Source: Picochlorum sp. 'celeri' | Taxonomy: Eukaryota; Chlorophyta; Trebouxiophyceae | Assembly (NCBI GenBank): GCA_010909725.1 | Contig: JAACMV010000005.1 | Coordinates: 806,001-870,000 of the forward strand | DNA length: 64,000 bases | Direction: 5' to 3' | Part shown: positions 23,408 through 34,918 of the stretch, piece after piece | Numbering within the stretch: the stretch's first letter is position 1 | Layout: the number at the start of each line of letters is the position of its first letter | Position numbers and translations under genes: made by a program | Notes under the pieces: model-generated | Database searches by the model: none | What the model saw: only the letters and a program-made list of their open reading frames with translations | Told to the model about the DNA's origin: nothing

Positions 23408-26400
23408 ATGTCCTCGTGTACAAGTGACGAATTTGGGAATTTGACGTGTATTAACACGACAGTCACTGGAGAAAACGTTCTCACAGCCATCATATTGGAT
23501 GCTATTTTAGGTGTCTTGTGTTACATTGGCTTTGTGTTATGGAGAGGGTTTTTCCCCGTGTATAGGGGGAGGGAGATTCTTCCGGGAGTTCGGTATAGAC
23601 CCCCCAAACTGTCGCTGAAAACCCATCGGAGATTTTGGACATGGATGATTCCGACGTTTAAAGTCACTGATTCAGAATTTCTGAAATCTGCTGGGTTGGA
23701 CGCCCTTGTTGCTGTGAGAATTTTATCATACGGCATTGCGTTGTTTATTCCAGTGGGTCTGTTTGGTGTTGCCATTTTACTTCCGGTCAATTACACAGGG
23801 AATGGACTGATTGAATCGGGTGATACGCCTTCAAACGTGACAAACAGTAATTTGACGTATCTGTTTCTTAGGATGACGATATCAAATATGCCAAACGGGT
23901 CTGATTTGATGTGGATTCATTTTGTCTTTTTGGTGGTGATGATTGGGTATGGATGCCTGCTCGTTGTGCGGTATTATGAAGAGAATATCTCGATGCGGCA
24001 TACGTTGTTTGCGAATTATGTGGAGGATATGAAGAAGGGTATCGCATTTGATGCGGACTCTTCAGCGGTTGTTCCAGAAGGACAAGACAAGAGTCATCAT
24101 GACTTGGAGAGGATTATGGAGGGGGCACAATCGGATTTGTCGATTGGGGAGAGAGAGGCGGCTGAATTGCAGCGATTGGCGAGTCATCTGGAAGCTGGTA
24201 CTGTGAATCAAAGAGTTGTGTCGATGATGCAGGCAGAGAATCAGACTCTTCTTGCCCAAGCATTTCGCCAGACGATTGAGAGGCCAGAGGCTGGAAAGTT
24301 GTGGCCTGTTATGCGCCCAAGACCTATATCTGATTCTAGACCTCAATTTGCTGGGCGCTACGCTGTTTTGGTGATTGACGAGCCTCGGTCGCAGTATAAG
24401 AAATCGGCGACAGTGTCCATCATGAGGAAAGGAGAAACAAAGCGGACAAGGAAATCATTGGTTGGGAGGCTATGGAATACGACAAAATCATTCGTCAAGG
24501 GTTCCGCTGTCGCTACTGAAGCATCTGTGTCTGAACGTTCTGATATCACGTTGAATGAGGAGAAACAAGAGGCTGCAGAGATGGATATTGCTTCTCGAGC
24601 ATCAGGCATTAGTCTGCATGTGGATGGCCATGTTGCCATGGAAAGAAAAGTCAAGTCTAGTTGCTGCGGGCTTGTGAAACAAAGTGAAAAAGCTTGGAAA
24701 AAGGAAGTTCAAGACAGATATGAACGGTTTACATTCATTGAGACGACGTTCAAGAGATTGTTTGGAGAAGACTTTGACTGTGTCATCCCAGTGTACAATA
24801 CTGAAGAAATTGATTCGGTTTTGATGAAACGATACAATACTCAGGCTGCCATGGTGAGAATAAAACTTCAGATTTCAAATTTACAGTCGAAAGAACAAAA
24901 GAATAAAGAAAAGGCTGAGAAGAAGATTCAGAAACTTCAAGCAAAACTTGATTCACTGGAAGAGAAGGATGTGGCATTTGGCAAGCTGGTCGAGGAAGTG
25001 AAGCGTGAAATCTTCAGCAATCCTGCTCGTCCATCATTTATTGCTCTATTCCACACGGCAATGGCAGCAAATACAGCTGCAAATGTGAATGCCAACCCAA
25101 TCAGTTGGAGAGGGTTTCATACAATGCCAGCGCCAGATCCTGAAAATATCAATTTCCCAGCTTTGACGCGAAGTTATGGGTCTCGTAGCATTAGATCCAT
25201 TGTTACACTTGTCTGCATAATCTTTGTGATGTTGTTCCCGCTTGGTATCTTCACAGGAGCCTTTTCTCAGCTTGAATCTGCAATCTGCCCAGCCTCAGAG
25301 GATGCTTCGGTTTCTGCTTCTGGAAGTTGGATTTGCTCGGATGATTTCTGGGCGAAACTCATCATGAGTGTGATCACGGGAATGCTGCCCCAGATTTTGA
25401 TGACTGTGTATCAGTCCGTCTTTTTACCCATCTACATCATGTTTTGTTCACAAGCTGAAGGGAAGCATTATTCGCTCTCTAGCCTGGATCTGAGGTGCGC
25501 TCAGCTCTTCTTCCATTGGAATATCTGGAACTTTTTCTTCGGCACGTTGCTCGGAGGGACCATTTTCAATGGTCTTCGACAGGCAATATCGAATCCTGGG
25601 GAAATTGTTGACATTTTGGGGACTGCCGTACCTTCAGCAGCGAATTTCTTCATTAACTATGTCATTTTGCGAGCATTCACAATGACAATGTTTAGGTTGT
25701 TCTATCCACATGCATGCGTTGGTATGAACATTGCTCAATGGTTTTATGTGATGCCTCGTACGTGTATTCATGTATCATCCATGTTGCCTATATCCCGCAA
25801 AATATGTGCTGTTATCTCTATGATTATTAACCACATTGTCACTCTGCAGGACCAAAGACACCAATGGATTTTGCTCGCTCTCATCCTCTTAGAAACTGCC
25901 GTTTCTCTAGAGATTTATCAATCTCTGTGCTCACAATCTTTGTTGCCAGTTGCACATACACTGTCATTGCTCCATTCATTCTTCCATTCACCATGTTTTA
26001 TTTCTGCGTGATGTACATGGTCTGGAGGTACCAGCAGCTGTATGTATATCAGTCGACATATAGATCATTTGGACAGATGTGGACATTCTACGCCCATCGC
26101 CTTGTTGCAGTCTTTGCCCTTACAATTTTGTTTACAGGTGTGATGTTCTTAATCAAGAGAGCCTTTGTCCAGGGCGGTATAGCTATTATAGGAGGAGAGC
26201 TTCTCATGTTGATGTTCAATAAATACATCACGTCAAAATACGACAGCATTGTGCACGAAGTCCCTGTGGCACTGCTGGAAGCCATTCCGAGGGCCAACCT
26301 TGACAAGCAGCAGTTCTTACCACCATCCTTGCGAAAAGACGAAGAGGGATGGTTCCTTGAACATGGAAAGGTATGTTGATGGCGCATGTATTGATATATT

Positions 26401-26475
26401 GTGGCAGATTCTGACTCATGCAATGTCTCCATGCAGGCTTGGATATTCTGGGGAGCGCCTCGTTACGGCTACTGA
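23408..26475 (+). CDS. OSCA/TMEM63 (CSC1-like) mechanosensitive cation channel
   Basis: Exons 23408-25757, 25850-26370, 26437-26475; introns 92 bp (GTACGT...CTGCAG) and 66 bp (GTATGT...ATGCAG). 969 aa. The N-terminal membrane part (TAIILDAILGVLCYIGFVLWRG, then VRILSYGIALFIPVGLF) is followed by a long cytosolic domain with a coiled coil (EQKNKEKAEKKIQKLQAKLD), then SFIALFHTAMAANTAAN and the multi-span channel core (SIVTLVCIIFVMLFPLGIF, VITGMLPQILMTVYQSVFLP). The junction PKTPMDFARSHP after intron 1 matches the family's P-K-x-P motif. The last exon only adds AWIFWGAPRYGY. OSCA/TMEM63 channels open under membrane tension and pass Ca2+. The cytosolic insert at about 210-440 is longer than in plants. 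Confidence 0.9.
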
Positions 26476-26872
26476 GTCGAATAAATTGCTTGCATGTTCT
26501 TTGTCTGTCAATGCACATGTTACTTTCATGAACTTGGGTGACATATATATACGCACATCATCTGGCAAGGCAAAATCGTATGATGAGCACCTTGTCGATT
26601 ACAAGGAGATGTCTTTTTTTCTTTGGCTCTGGAGATTCATTCATTCTGCATGAAGCACAGAATGGCCATCCCTCATGTGTGAGCATTTTGGATATTTCAA
26701 AGTACACGTTCTTTTAATGCATTCTAGAATACAGAATAAAAAACAATTTACAATATCAGTACTGACAATCTCATTTAGATTGTGCATGCAAACATAGGGC
26801 CTCCTCCTCGTCCAAAGTGTCCCTTTCTAGCGCGATACTCCAAACCGAATACCGTGCTCCACAATTCGCGTC
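26476..26872. other. Intergenic, 397 bp, OSCA to an unknown gene
   Basis: Small frames in this stretch run on from the OSCA last intron and have no recognisable domain. It contains the OSCA 3' UTR and the promoter of the following plus-strand gene. Confidence 0.4.
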
Positions 26873-27622
26873 ATGAATGAAAATCAGACGAATAATACAA
26901 AGGAAAACCGCCCCAGAAAGCCTCACGGGAGATCAGAGGGTTCAAAGCGGAAGCGAGTCAAGCCTTCTATTGGACCGTATGAGGAACCCACGCCACGCGT
27001 CGATCCAATACTCCAAACAGCGTATAGTTTATTAAATCAATTGAAAGGTTTGATGAAGAACATGTTTGGCAGGGGAAATTCGAGTGGGTACATCGACGAA
27101 CAGGTTTTCACAACAAGTTTGGCCATCATTGGATGGTTGAATCAGCAAGTGACGCTTCGATACGCTCTCGAGGTTCAGAATTATAGGGGGGTACGGCAAA
27201 AGATGTATTCGAATGGTAATTTGATATGCGCGTTTGACCGCCATGGTAACATGCTGCAGGATGCCATGGCCTCTCAACTGCTTTCAATGCAGGAACAGGT
27301 AGTTCGAGAGACCATGGCGCGAAAGGAACCTGTTCTTCAGCCGACTGTCGCAGCTGGTGAGAAGCGCCGAGAGGTTGCCCAGACGACCCTTCAGGAACAT
27401 GAGGAGGGAGGCAAGGGAACGAAAGTCTTACAACCACCAGCTCTCTCGGATGAGGAGATTGCCATGATGCTGCACAGGGAGATGAATGTTCAACCATTCC
27501 TGAGACCTACATCACAGGGAAAGAAAGATAAAACTGCAGACCCTGTGACGTCTGGGCTAAATGAGCAACTTGCAATGCTTGTGGAAAAGATTACTGGTTT
27601 TAAATGTGATCAAAATCTTTGA
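26873..27622 (+). CDS. Unknown nuclear-type protein, 249 aa
   Basis: A single exon from ATG 26873. The N-terminus is very basic and low complexity (RPRKPHGRSEGSKRKRVKP), likely a nuclear localisation signal. Residues about 40-110 are helical, with LLNQLKGLMKNMFGRG and SLAIIGWLNQQVTLRYALEVQNYRG, and a short YSNGNLICAFDRHGN turn. The C-terminal half is a charged linker with two helices (LSDEEIAMMLHREMN and LNEQLAMLVEKITGFKC). I recognise no family. It is convergent with STAG/SCC3, 95 nt apart, with a TGTAA 53 nt after the stop. Confidence 0.7.
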   Translation: MNENQTNNTKENRPRKPHGRSEGSKRKRVKPSIGPYEEPTPRVDPILQTAYSLLNQLKGLMKNMFGRGNSSGYIDEQVFTTSLAIIGWLNQQVTLRYALEVQNYRGVRQKMYSNGNLICAFDRHGNMLQDAMASQLLSMQEQVVRETMARKEPVLQPTVAAGEKRREVAQTTLQEHEEGGKGTKVLQPPALSDEEIAMMLHREMNVQPFLRPTSQGKKDKTADPVTSGLNEQLAMLVEKITGFKCDQNL

Positions 27623-27674
27623 TTGAATGGGACTCTATTCGTCATGATGTCTGCGTTCTACATAATGAAGATGA

Positions 27675-27679
27675 TGTAA
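27675..27679 (+). terminator. TGTAA poly(A) signal of the unknown 249-aa gene
   Basis: TGTAA 53 nt after the stop, in the 95-nt space shared with the convergent STAG gene. Confidence 0.45.
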
Positions 27680-27717
27680 AATATTTCAAGCGAAAAAAAC
27701 AAGTTTTTCAAGTACAT

Positions 27718-30700
27718 CTACTTGTTTGGAGAGACAATATCAGAGTCTGTGGCCTGTACATCATCAGACACTGTTTCTCTATAATTTGGTGACTTTGACG
27801 TGCTAGCCCTACGTGATCTTCTCTGACCTGTAGACTGGACTTGAACATGGGCTTCATAGTCGTCATTGTCGACAAAGCTAATCTTTCTATTCGGTTTTGG
27901 TGTTGTTGAAGCAGGCGCTGATTTTTTCAACACACCTTGAACCTTTTGTTTTTGACTTTGCGATCGAAGCACGTCACAATACTCATAAAACAGCTCCCAA
28001 TCTCCCATCTCTTCACCCGTATCCTCTGGTGCATTGGCAGCCCGCCCCATATCCTCGAGTGTGCTGAGAATGGAGGAGGCTTCATCACCCTTTACTTTGA
28101 CAACAAAGAATGATGCACCCTGAAGGAACTCCAGGCTCGAGGGGATGTCTTCTAAAGCATACAAAGCTCCTTTTTCTGCTATATATGATAATGTTGACAC
28201 TGGAGCATTCATACCCGCCTGGCTGTTGGCAATCTTATGGGATAGGAGGAGGAATGGTTCGATAGCCTTCTCAGCCAACTCATCTCGCTCTTCCTCTGGG
28301 AAGGATTGGACTTCCTTGCAATACCTAGAGTAGCAGATGCGCATTGCATTCAGGTATACATCAGGCAGGCATGTGCTATCAAGAGATCTCAGTTTTTTCA
28401 CAAGCTCCTTGAATGTATTGGAAACATCAGGAGACAGTGCAGGATGTTCCCAGTATGAAAGAAGTTTGGCCCCGAGTTGCTTGTATTGCCTGATTCCAAC
28501 AAAACAGCAGATTCTATACGCCAAATCTATCGCTGATATTGCGGCCTGACCCCCAGTCTGGAGGGCATCAAAGATTGACTGCAAAGACAATGAGTATGCG
28601 AGTCCAGTCAGGACACAATAATTGATGAGATAGCGAAGCAATTGCACGTACTGGGCGCGTGATTCCATGCTCAATAGCATTCCAAAAGATGTCGATGTCT
28701 TCATCGAGAGGCGTGTATCCCACTTCTTTCAAATAGTCTGGAAGTGTGTTTGAACTGAAGACGGTAAACACATCAGCCATGATTGCGGCAGACTGCATAC
28801 ATATAAATGGGCATTAGCAAACGCATCTTGATAAACAGAGAGCAACATTGAAAACATTGGACATACGGCTGCAGCAGTACTAATCCATTTTTCTGACAAT
28901 GCAGTTTGAGCGACAAGGTGAATTGCTGAAATCAACTCTGACACATCATCTTTGATAGACAGCAGCATGCTTCTATCAATGGCATCTTCTTCCAAGCTTG
29001 CAAGTTTGAAAAGAAGCATCGTAAAAAGAGATCTTTCTGCATCAAAAATAATTGAGGTCGGTAGCTCCCACCCTTCAGAGACAAATCTCAACAGCGTGCG
29101 AAGGTTGTTCTGCACCTCCCCATCATCCACAAAGGCTGCGGGGTGCGCTGTTAACAGGCCAGCCACATGACTGATCGCTCTTCTAATAGTATAGAATTCT
29201 TCCGGCTCCTCAGATCCATTTGAAAGGCGAAACGTTTCAGCAAGTGACTGCATCCTGTCAAAACCCATCTTGTTCATCAGAGTCATAGCCTTCTCAAGAT
29301 CTGCAGAGCACTCCTGCTCAATCTCAAGCAGAGTAGCCTTGGCAATATCTCTAGTATTACTCTTTCCTTCATTGGTGCACCACACGATTGACTTGGCACA
29401 TGAAAGAACACATTCTGGATCGCAGTGCCTGGAAAATCCTTCCTTCATCTTATTCAAAAGTTTAGAGAAATTAGCTTCTTGTCGCTTCAAGGAAAAGAGC
29501 TCGATATTGGTATACGGAATCATTCTCGCAAATATTGCAATCATAGATGCATCGGTTTGATATTTCTCAATCAAAGAGTCCAAGTCCTTTTGCATTGCCA
29601 GGGACACCTCCTGCCTTGCCGCAGTCTGAGCCTTTCTTCTCTCTTTTGTTGAGTGGCCCTTGACATCGGAACCCTCTATCGCTGATTGAGCTGCGCATAA
29701 GAGACACAAACCCAGGTGACGGGTCGAATCTTCCCCAAATATGAGCGATGGCATATCATGAAGCAGCCATTCGCACATCAAATTCCACCGTTTCAGAGAA
29801 TCAAGATTGTGGGAAAGAGAGGAAACCACAAAATAGACAATCTGCTCCGACAACAAGCCATTCTCCGTGTCGTTCGATTCACCCAAAGACTGCAAAATAG
29901 AGAGCACGCCTGCTAATTCATGCTCTTGCCCAGTTGGTGGTTTGCTCTGACCCTTTCTCTCACCCTTTTTGTTCACAGCCACTGAAGCCACTTTAGATTT
30001 TGTCATGGCTTCTTTGCCCATCTTCTTGATCATTCCTGACGCAAGTTCAGCCGCTGCTGTGCGCAACTTTTCGCATGGATCACTCAGCAAATTAAAGACA
30101 TGATTTGCAGATTCAGGTCCAAGGTGATTTCCACGGACAAGAATGGTCACCAGCTCAGTTCCAGCAATTGCAACAGAATCATCCTTATCCTCCATCAGCT
30201 CTTGAATTCTCTCAGAAAACCTATTCGTGAAATCTTTCAGCTGAATAGCGTTACTTCCATCCTCATAGACACCACGAATGGCAACAATAGATGCATGCCT
30301 GACTGCTGCGTCCTTATCTGACAATGCCCATGCAAGATATTTCAGATACGTTGAACTCAGAAAGGACGACGGATACAAAATCATCCATCTTCCTAGACTC
30401 TGAACAATCGTGGCACGAATCTCAGTATCCACATCGCGAAACCGTGTGGCAAACACAGACTGGAAGATGGAGTCTACAAAACTCAACAATTCTTTCAAAA
30501 GACCTGAAGCCTTTTCTGCCTGAGCCTTGAACGCCTCTGATGCATTACCTCTCCTGCCACCTGTAGCCCCCGTCGCTTGCGCCAAGGCCGCTTCTCTCGA
30601 ATCATGCAACTGTGCCACGAGAAACAACAACGATGTCGAAATCTGTGCCACAGTAATGGTTGCGATTCTCCTCACCTCTCTAATCACAGATGTGCTAAGA

Positions 30701-31534
30701 GATATTGATAGATTAATAATCTTCTCCAGTACAAATGTATGGAAATCTCCAGACTTGCCAAGCTCACGAAGTGTCGTATCCCAGAGCTCTCTATAATTCT
30801 CCTTCAAATGCTTTCCACCACGACCGCCCAAAATATTTTCTAAACCATGTTCTTTCACTGATTCCTCAATCTTGATTTTTAATTCATCAGCTCCACATTG
30901 CTCAATATCTTCCCCAGAAATAGGCATGGCCACCAACCCACACGCCTGCAACAAAAGAGTTGCCGCCTCTGCAGTTGCTGCAGCCTTGTCCTTCCTATAT
31001 GCAGCCACCCAATCCATGCTCGCCGCTTCAATAGCAGCACGACCCCGTCTTGCAGACAATAAAAGCTTCGTATCACCAACGATATCAGTGCTCGTCTGAA
31101 TCGGAGGCAGCGCCTGTGCCGCTTTCTTCCCTTTCCCTGCACCCTTTTTCTTTCTCCGTCCTCCCTGTCCTCCTTGGGCATTCATTTGATTATCCTTGCC
31201 ATTCTCCTGTTCCTCTTCGTCACTCTCACTTGATGCATCATCGTCATCGTGATGAGAACCGTCTTGGTCTTCCTGAGCAACGTCTTCCTCTTGTACCTGA
31301 GCGTCTTCGACAGGCGCCTCTTCGTGAGAAACCTGACGCTCTCCTTCGTCAACACTTTCTAATCTGTAGAACATACAAACACACTCAAAGTCATCGCCTG
31401 ACCCAGAAAAACAAGACACATCCCAACCACCACGGCGCCAAAATTCCATCACCCCTAACGTACTCTTTTACGTCTTCCTCTACGGCCTCCTCCTTCTTCC
31501 CTCGGGTCCTTCTTCTTTTTCGAACCCCTACCAT
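27718..31534 (-). CDS. SCC3: Cohesin subunit STAG/SCC3
   Basis: Four exons: 31464-31534, 28867-31363, 28652-28792, 27718-28578. Introns are 100, 74 and 73 bp, donors GTACGT, GTATGT and GTACGT; 1,189 aa. Exon 1 is MVGVRKRRRTRGKKEE, followed by a long acidic low-complexity stretch (QVQEEDVAQEDQDGSHHDDDD). The STAG domain begins near 120-200 (SMDWVAAYRKDKAAATAEAATLLLQACGL). The family hallmark DVDTEIRATIVQSLGRWMI, then FLSSTYLKYLAWALSDKDAAVRHASI, is the stromalin conserved domain. The rest is HEAT-like helices. The C-terminal 130 residues are basic and disordered with several Ser-Pro sites. SCC3 joins SMC1-SMC3-SCC1 and binds DNA in sister-chromatid cohesion. Confidence 0.95.
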
Positions 31535-31999
31535 GATATATGGATGAATTGATTACGCAAACAGTGCCTCACACGTGATTCTAAAATAGTCCAGGATTCA
31601 AATTTCTAAACCGACTGGAATTCCGACGACCATGTCCGGAATCCTTGAATATTGATAGATTGACGCTAGTATTTACTATATAGACGAATTTAATCGACTT
31701 TGATACTGCTGTGGACAAGTGCTGGTGTCCGAATCATCTGATTCGAAAATTCAAAATCCCGAAAATTGTTTTAATCTATTTAACTAAGAAACTTGCTACG
31801 CTGCATGACCTGTTCGACCATGAGATAGCATGGACGCAGGTAATTCAATGGTATATTGATATGAGAAAAGGATGGTTGGTATCGGGACGTGCTGAGATAC
31901 CAGCATTGAATAGCTGATGCTCCTTCTAAATACGTCAGACAAGAACGACATGCCATGCGGTCTCCTATCATTGAATAATTGAGGAAACGGCTGGATATT
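31535..31999. promoter_or_regulatory. Divergent intergenic region STAG / HemW-like, 465 bp
   Basis: AT-rich. It contains repeated ATTCGAAAATTCAAAATCCCGAAAATT at about 31740-31767 and an imperfect inverted repeat around GGAATTCC at 31618-31625. Probably the shared promoter of both genes. No RNA gene seen. Confidence 0.4.
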
Positions 32000-33466
32000 A
32001 TGTTGTATATGGGTCCATATTCCGTCATTATGAGGGTACCTTCCTCTCTGCAACTACGCGTTCACCAATCGGGTTGGGTGAAGGGCCTTGTTGGGTCTAG
32101 AAGACGTCAGTATGCTCATAGAGCCTCATCTATTGCAGAGGATACCTCAATATTTGCTGAGAATGAGTCATATGATGAGGAAAAAGAGGCAATATCGTCG
32201 GCATATGTGCATCTTCCCTTTTGCAAGAAGAAATGTTTGTACTGTGATTTTCCAGTTGTGGCCGTTGGTCATGGGAGGAAGATTGCCGACTACGATGCCC
32301 AATACAAGGACTATAAGGATTCTATGATGACATCCTATGTCGATTCTTTGTGTAAGGAGATGGAATTGACTCCCCACAGGAGTGGTTTGCATACAAGAGA
32401 GGAGTCTGAAGATGTGGGGCATGTTGCATTGAAGACCCTGTACTTTGGTGGTGGTACGCCGTCGCTGTTGCCTTTGAAGGAATTAGAACGGATTTTAGAG
32501 GTGCTGCGGCGGAGATTTGGCATAGAACCAACGGCGGAGATTACAATAGAGGCGGACCCAGGCACCTTTGATTCAAACAGATTGAAGAGTTACATGAATC
32601 TAGGAATTACAAGAGTTAGTGTTGGAGTTCAGGCGTTTGATGATCGACTGTTAGAACTTTGTGGTAGATCACACGCACTCTACGATGTGTACAAAGCTAT
32701 TGAAGATGTTCATGCAGCTGATGTGCCATCATGGAGCCTTGATTTGATCAGTGGGCTGCCAGAATTGGATATGGATGCATGGGAAAGGAATATTATGTGC
32801 GCAATTGATGCACAGTCTCACCACATCTCATCATATGATTTGCAAGTTGAGCCTGGAACGCCCTTCCATTCGTTATACAGGCCGGGGGTGAGGCCACTAC
32901 CTAGTGATGATGAGACTGCATCCATGTATGCCCGGGCAGTTGATCTATTCACGGCGCATGGATTTGATCATTATGAACTTTCAAGTTATGCAAAGCGTGG
33001 TCACCAGTGTGTTCATAATGCAGTGTATTGGGATGGTAAGGGGTACCATGCATTCGGCATGGGGGCTTCATCATATGTTCACCGCAGCAGAGTGACTCGA
33101 CCCAGAAAATTCAATGCATACCTTGCATGGGTGAAGCAGTTTGAAGAATCTGTTGAAAACAACCATCATCCTTTACCTCATGTTGCAACTCCAAGAGCAA
33201 CCAGTGAAGATGTGTTGACCGATATGATTATGCTGCAGCTTCGAAAGGCAAGTGGTTTGGACCTGGGCATGATGGAGAGCAGATTTCGGCATGGAGCACT
33301 GATCAAAGATGCCATACTCGATGCGATATCAACGAGTGTTGAACGTGGACTTGTGGAGTATGATGAAGAAAATAATATAGTCAAGTTTATAGACCCAGAC
33401 GGATTTCTTCTGTCAAATGATGTTATTTCTGATATTTTTGTCGCAGTGGACAGATTGAAAACATGA
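32000..33466 (+). CDS. Radical SAM HemW-like (coproporphyrinogen oxidase-like) protein
   Basis: 488 aa. The first ATG is at 32000; a later ATG at 32030 (MRVPSSLQLR) is also possible because the first 60 residues are a basic, Arg/Ser-rich leader for mitochondrion or plastid. The radical SAM cluster motif is CKKKCLYC (Cys75, Cys79, Cys82) preceded by SAYVHLPF, as in HemW/HemN. The GGGTPSLLP motif and the E-A-D-P strand (ITIEADPGTF) follow. The C-terminal part has LSSYAKRGHQCVHNAVYW and SEDVLTDMIMLQLR, typical of HemW. HemW is now thought to be a heme chaperone rather than a coproporphyrinogen dehydrogenase; the Cys in the F-C-K-K-K-C-x-Y-C context fits HemW/RSAD1. Convergent with the SDR gene, 15 nt apart. 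Confidence 0.88.
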   Translation: MLYMGPYSVIMRVPSSLQLRVHQSGWVKGLVGSRRRQYAHRASSIAEDTSIFAENESYDEEKEAISSAYVHLPFCKKKCLYCDFPVVAVGHGRKIADYDAQYKDYKDSMMTSYVDSLCKEMELTPHRSGLHTREESEDVGHVALKTLYFGGGTPSLLPLKELERILEVLRRRFGIEPTAEITIEADPGTFDSNRLKSYMNLGITRVSVGVQAFDDRLLELCGRSHALYDVYKAIEDVHAADVPSWSLDLISGLPELDMDAWERNIMCAIDAQSHHISSYDLQVEPGTPFHSLYRPGVRPLPSDDETASMYARAVDLFTAHGFDHYELSSYAKRGHQCVHNAVYWDGKGYHAFGMGASSYVHRSRVTRPRKFNAYLAWVKQFEESVENNHHPLPHVATPRATSEDVLTDMIMLQLRKASGLDLGMMESRFRHGALIKDAILDAISTSVERGLVEYDEENNIVKFIDPDGFLLSNDVISDIFVAVDRLKT

Positions 33467-33473
33467 ATATTCC

Positions 33474-33478
33474 TTACA
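33474..33478 (-). terminator. TGTAA poly(A) signal of the SDR gene
   Basis: TTACA on the plus strand, TGTAA on the minus strand, 3 nt beyond the SDR stop and 7 nt past the HemW stop. Confidence 0.4.
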
Positions 33479-33481
33479 TCA

Positions 33482-34493
33482 TCAATCCTTCTTATTTCTA
33501 TTCCCATACTTTTTAAAATCTCCTGTAAATCTAGCAGTGACTGCAATAATAAAGGCAAAAAGATTGTAATCCAAAACTTTCATCAACACTCTGAATCCAA
33601 TTGCAGTGGGTCCAATATCTCTCCAAATCAACCTTCCAATAGAGGAGAAGATGATATCAGGCAGATCATCTGGAGCCACGGCAAGTTTTTTGAAAAACTC
33701 CAAAGCACCCAACTTGTGAGCCTTGTCATAAAATCGCGTGGCCACTGGGGATGGATGGATGACCAGAACATCAATTCCTTCACTTCGAACCTCTGCAGCC
33801 AGAGATGCCCCAAATGATGAAATGAATGATTTTGTGGACGCATACAACACAGAGAAAGGATTTGGAATCGCTGCAGCAGCGGAGGATGTGTATACAAAAC
33901 AGCCTTTCAGTTTCTTGGAAATCATCCTCTCAAGCAACAAGTGTGTTATTTGCACAGCACTCGTTGCATTGCATTCCAGATTGGCCATGTGCTTCTCCAC
34001 GTTGTGCGAGTCGAAAAATCCAGTGAGGACGTATCCAGCATTTAAGAAGACACATTGAATATCGATATCACTCGTCTTCTCGGCAATCACAGGCATATAG
34101 CCAGGAGCACCCAGATTGACTCCAATCTTTCGGAATGTCACATCAGGGTATGACTCTTTCAATTCCTGGTACGTCTGCTCGAAGACATCGTCATCCAATG
34201 CAACCAAAACAACGTTCAATCCTTGACTAGCCAAACGCTTGGCTATAGACTTTCCAATACCTATAGAGTTGGGAGGAGGAGATCAGGGACAGTTGCAGCA
34301 GTCAGTTCAGTCAAAAAGGCAACGCACCACTGCTTCCACCCGTCACAAGACCCCAGGTCGCATTGTATGATTTCTTAAGATTCTTAGTCTTATAAAACAG
34401 AGCCACGAACACGTGGGGAATGAAATATCCGAGAAAGTAGAACGCAACGATCCACGTGCAGACCGTTCCAACGATCGACGCCAATATCGACAT
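33482..34493 (-). CDS. Short-chain dehydrogenase/reductase, membrane-anchored
   Basis: Exons 34328-34493 and 33482-34260, intron 67 bp (GTGCGT...CTATAG) splitting the Gly codon of the cofactor motif; 314 aa. Residues 1-32 form a membrane anchor (ILASIVGTVCTWIVAFYFLGY). The NAD(P)-binding TGGSSGIG is at 51-58, NAG appears in FLNAGYVL, and the catalytic Ser and YxxxK are in VYTSSAAAA and LYASTKSF. The layout (N-terminal TM, then classical SDR) is like 17-beta-HSD12/3-ketoacyl-CoA reductase or other ER SDRs, but substrate cannot be told. The first exon ends exactly where the frame otherwise closes. Divergent from ASCC3 with a 425-bp gap. Confidence 0.85.
33524..33528 (+). terminator. TGTAA poly(A) signal of the HemW-like gene, inside the SDR coding region
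   Basis: TGTAA 58 nt after the HemW stop. It lies within the last codons of the convergent SDR gene, so the two mRNAs should overlap. Confidence 0.4.
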
Positions 34494-34918
34494 TTGTCAA
34501 TCCACTGAGACAATCTGGAAAGGAGTTTGTCCAATTAAAATCTATTTGAGGAGGCAGTATCCGAAATAAACCAAAAACAACTGCTCATTTTGCCGCCAAG
34601 ACTTCCGTAAATAGACAATTAATGGTCTCATCCACTGGCTGATACAGCACCGCATTCACCCATTGCATGCGCGTATTATATTGTATATATACGTATGAAT
34701 TTGCATTAGAGGACAGGCAACAGGGCAAAGGGTGACTGCAGTTGACTATTCGAGGTACCCAATTGGGCCTGCAGGCGTTGAGACTTTTGGTTATTGCAGT
34801 CTTTCGAGATATGATTGGTGATTTTGCTTTATCACAGTTGTAATAATACAGTGAAAACAAGAAGCACTCTAAAGGGTGCGAGTTGAGAGAAGAAATTGAA
34901 AGGACAGAGAAGGAGTGT
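34494..34918. promoter_or_regulatory. Divergent intergenic region SDR / ASCC3, 425 bp
   Basis: Contains TATATATACG at about 34684-34692 and GAGGTACCCAATTGGGCCTGC (34752-34772), which has a CCCAATTGGG palindrome. Expected shared promoter. Confidence 0.4.
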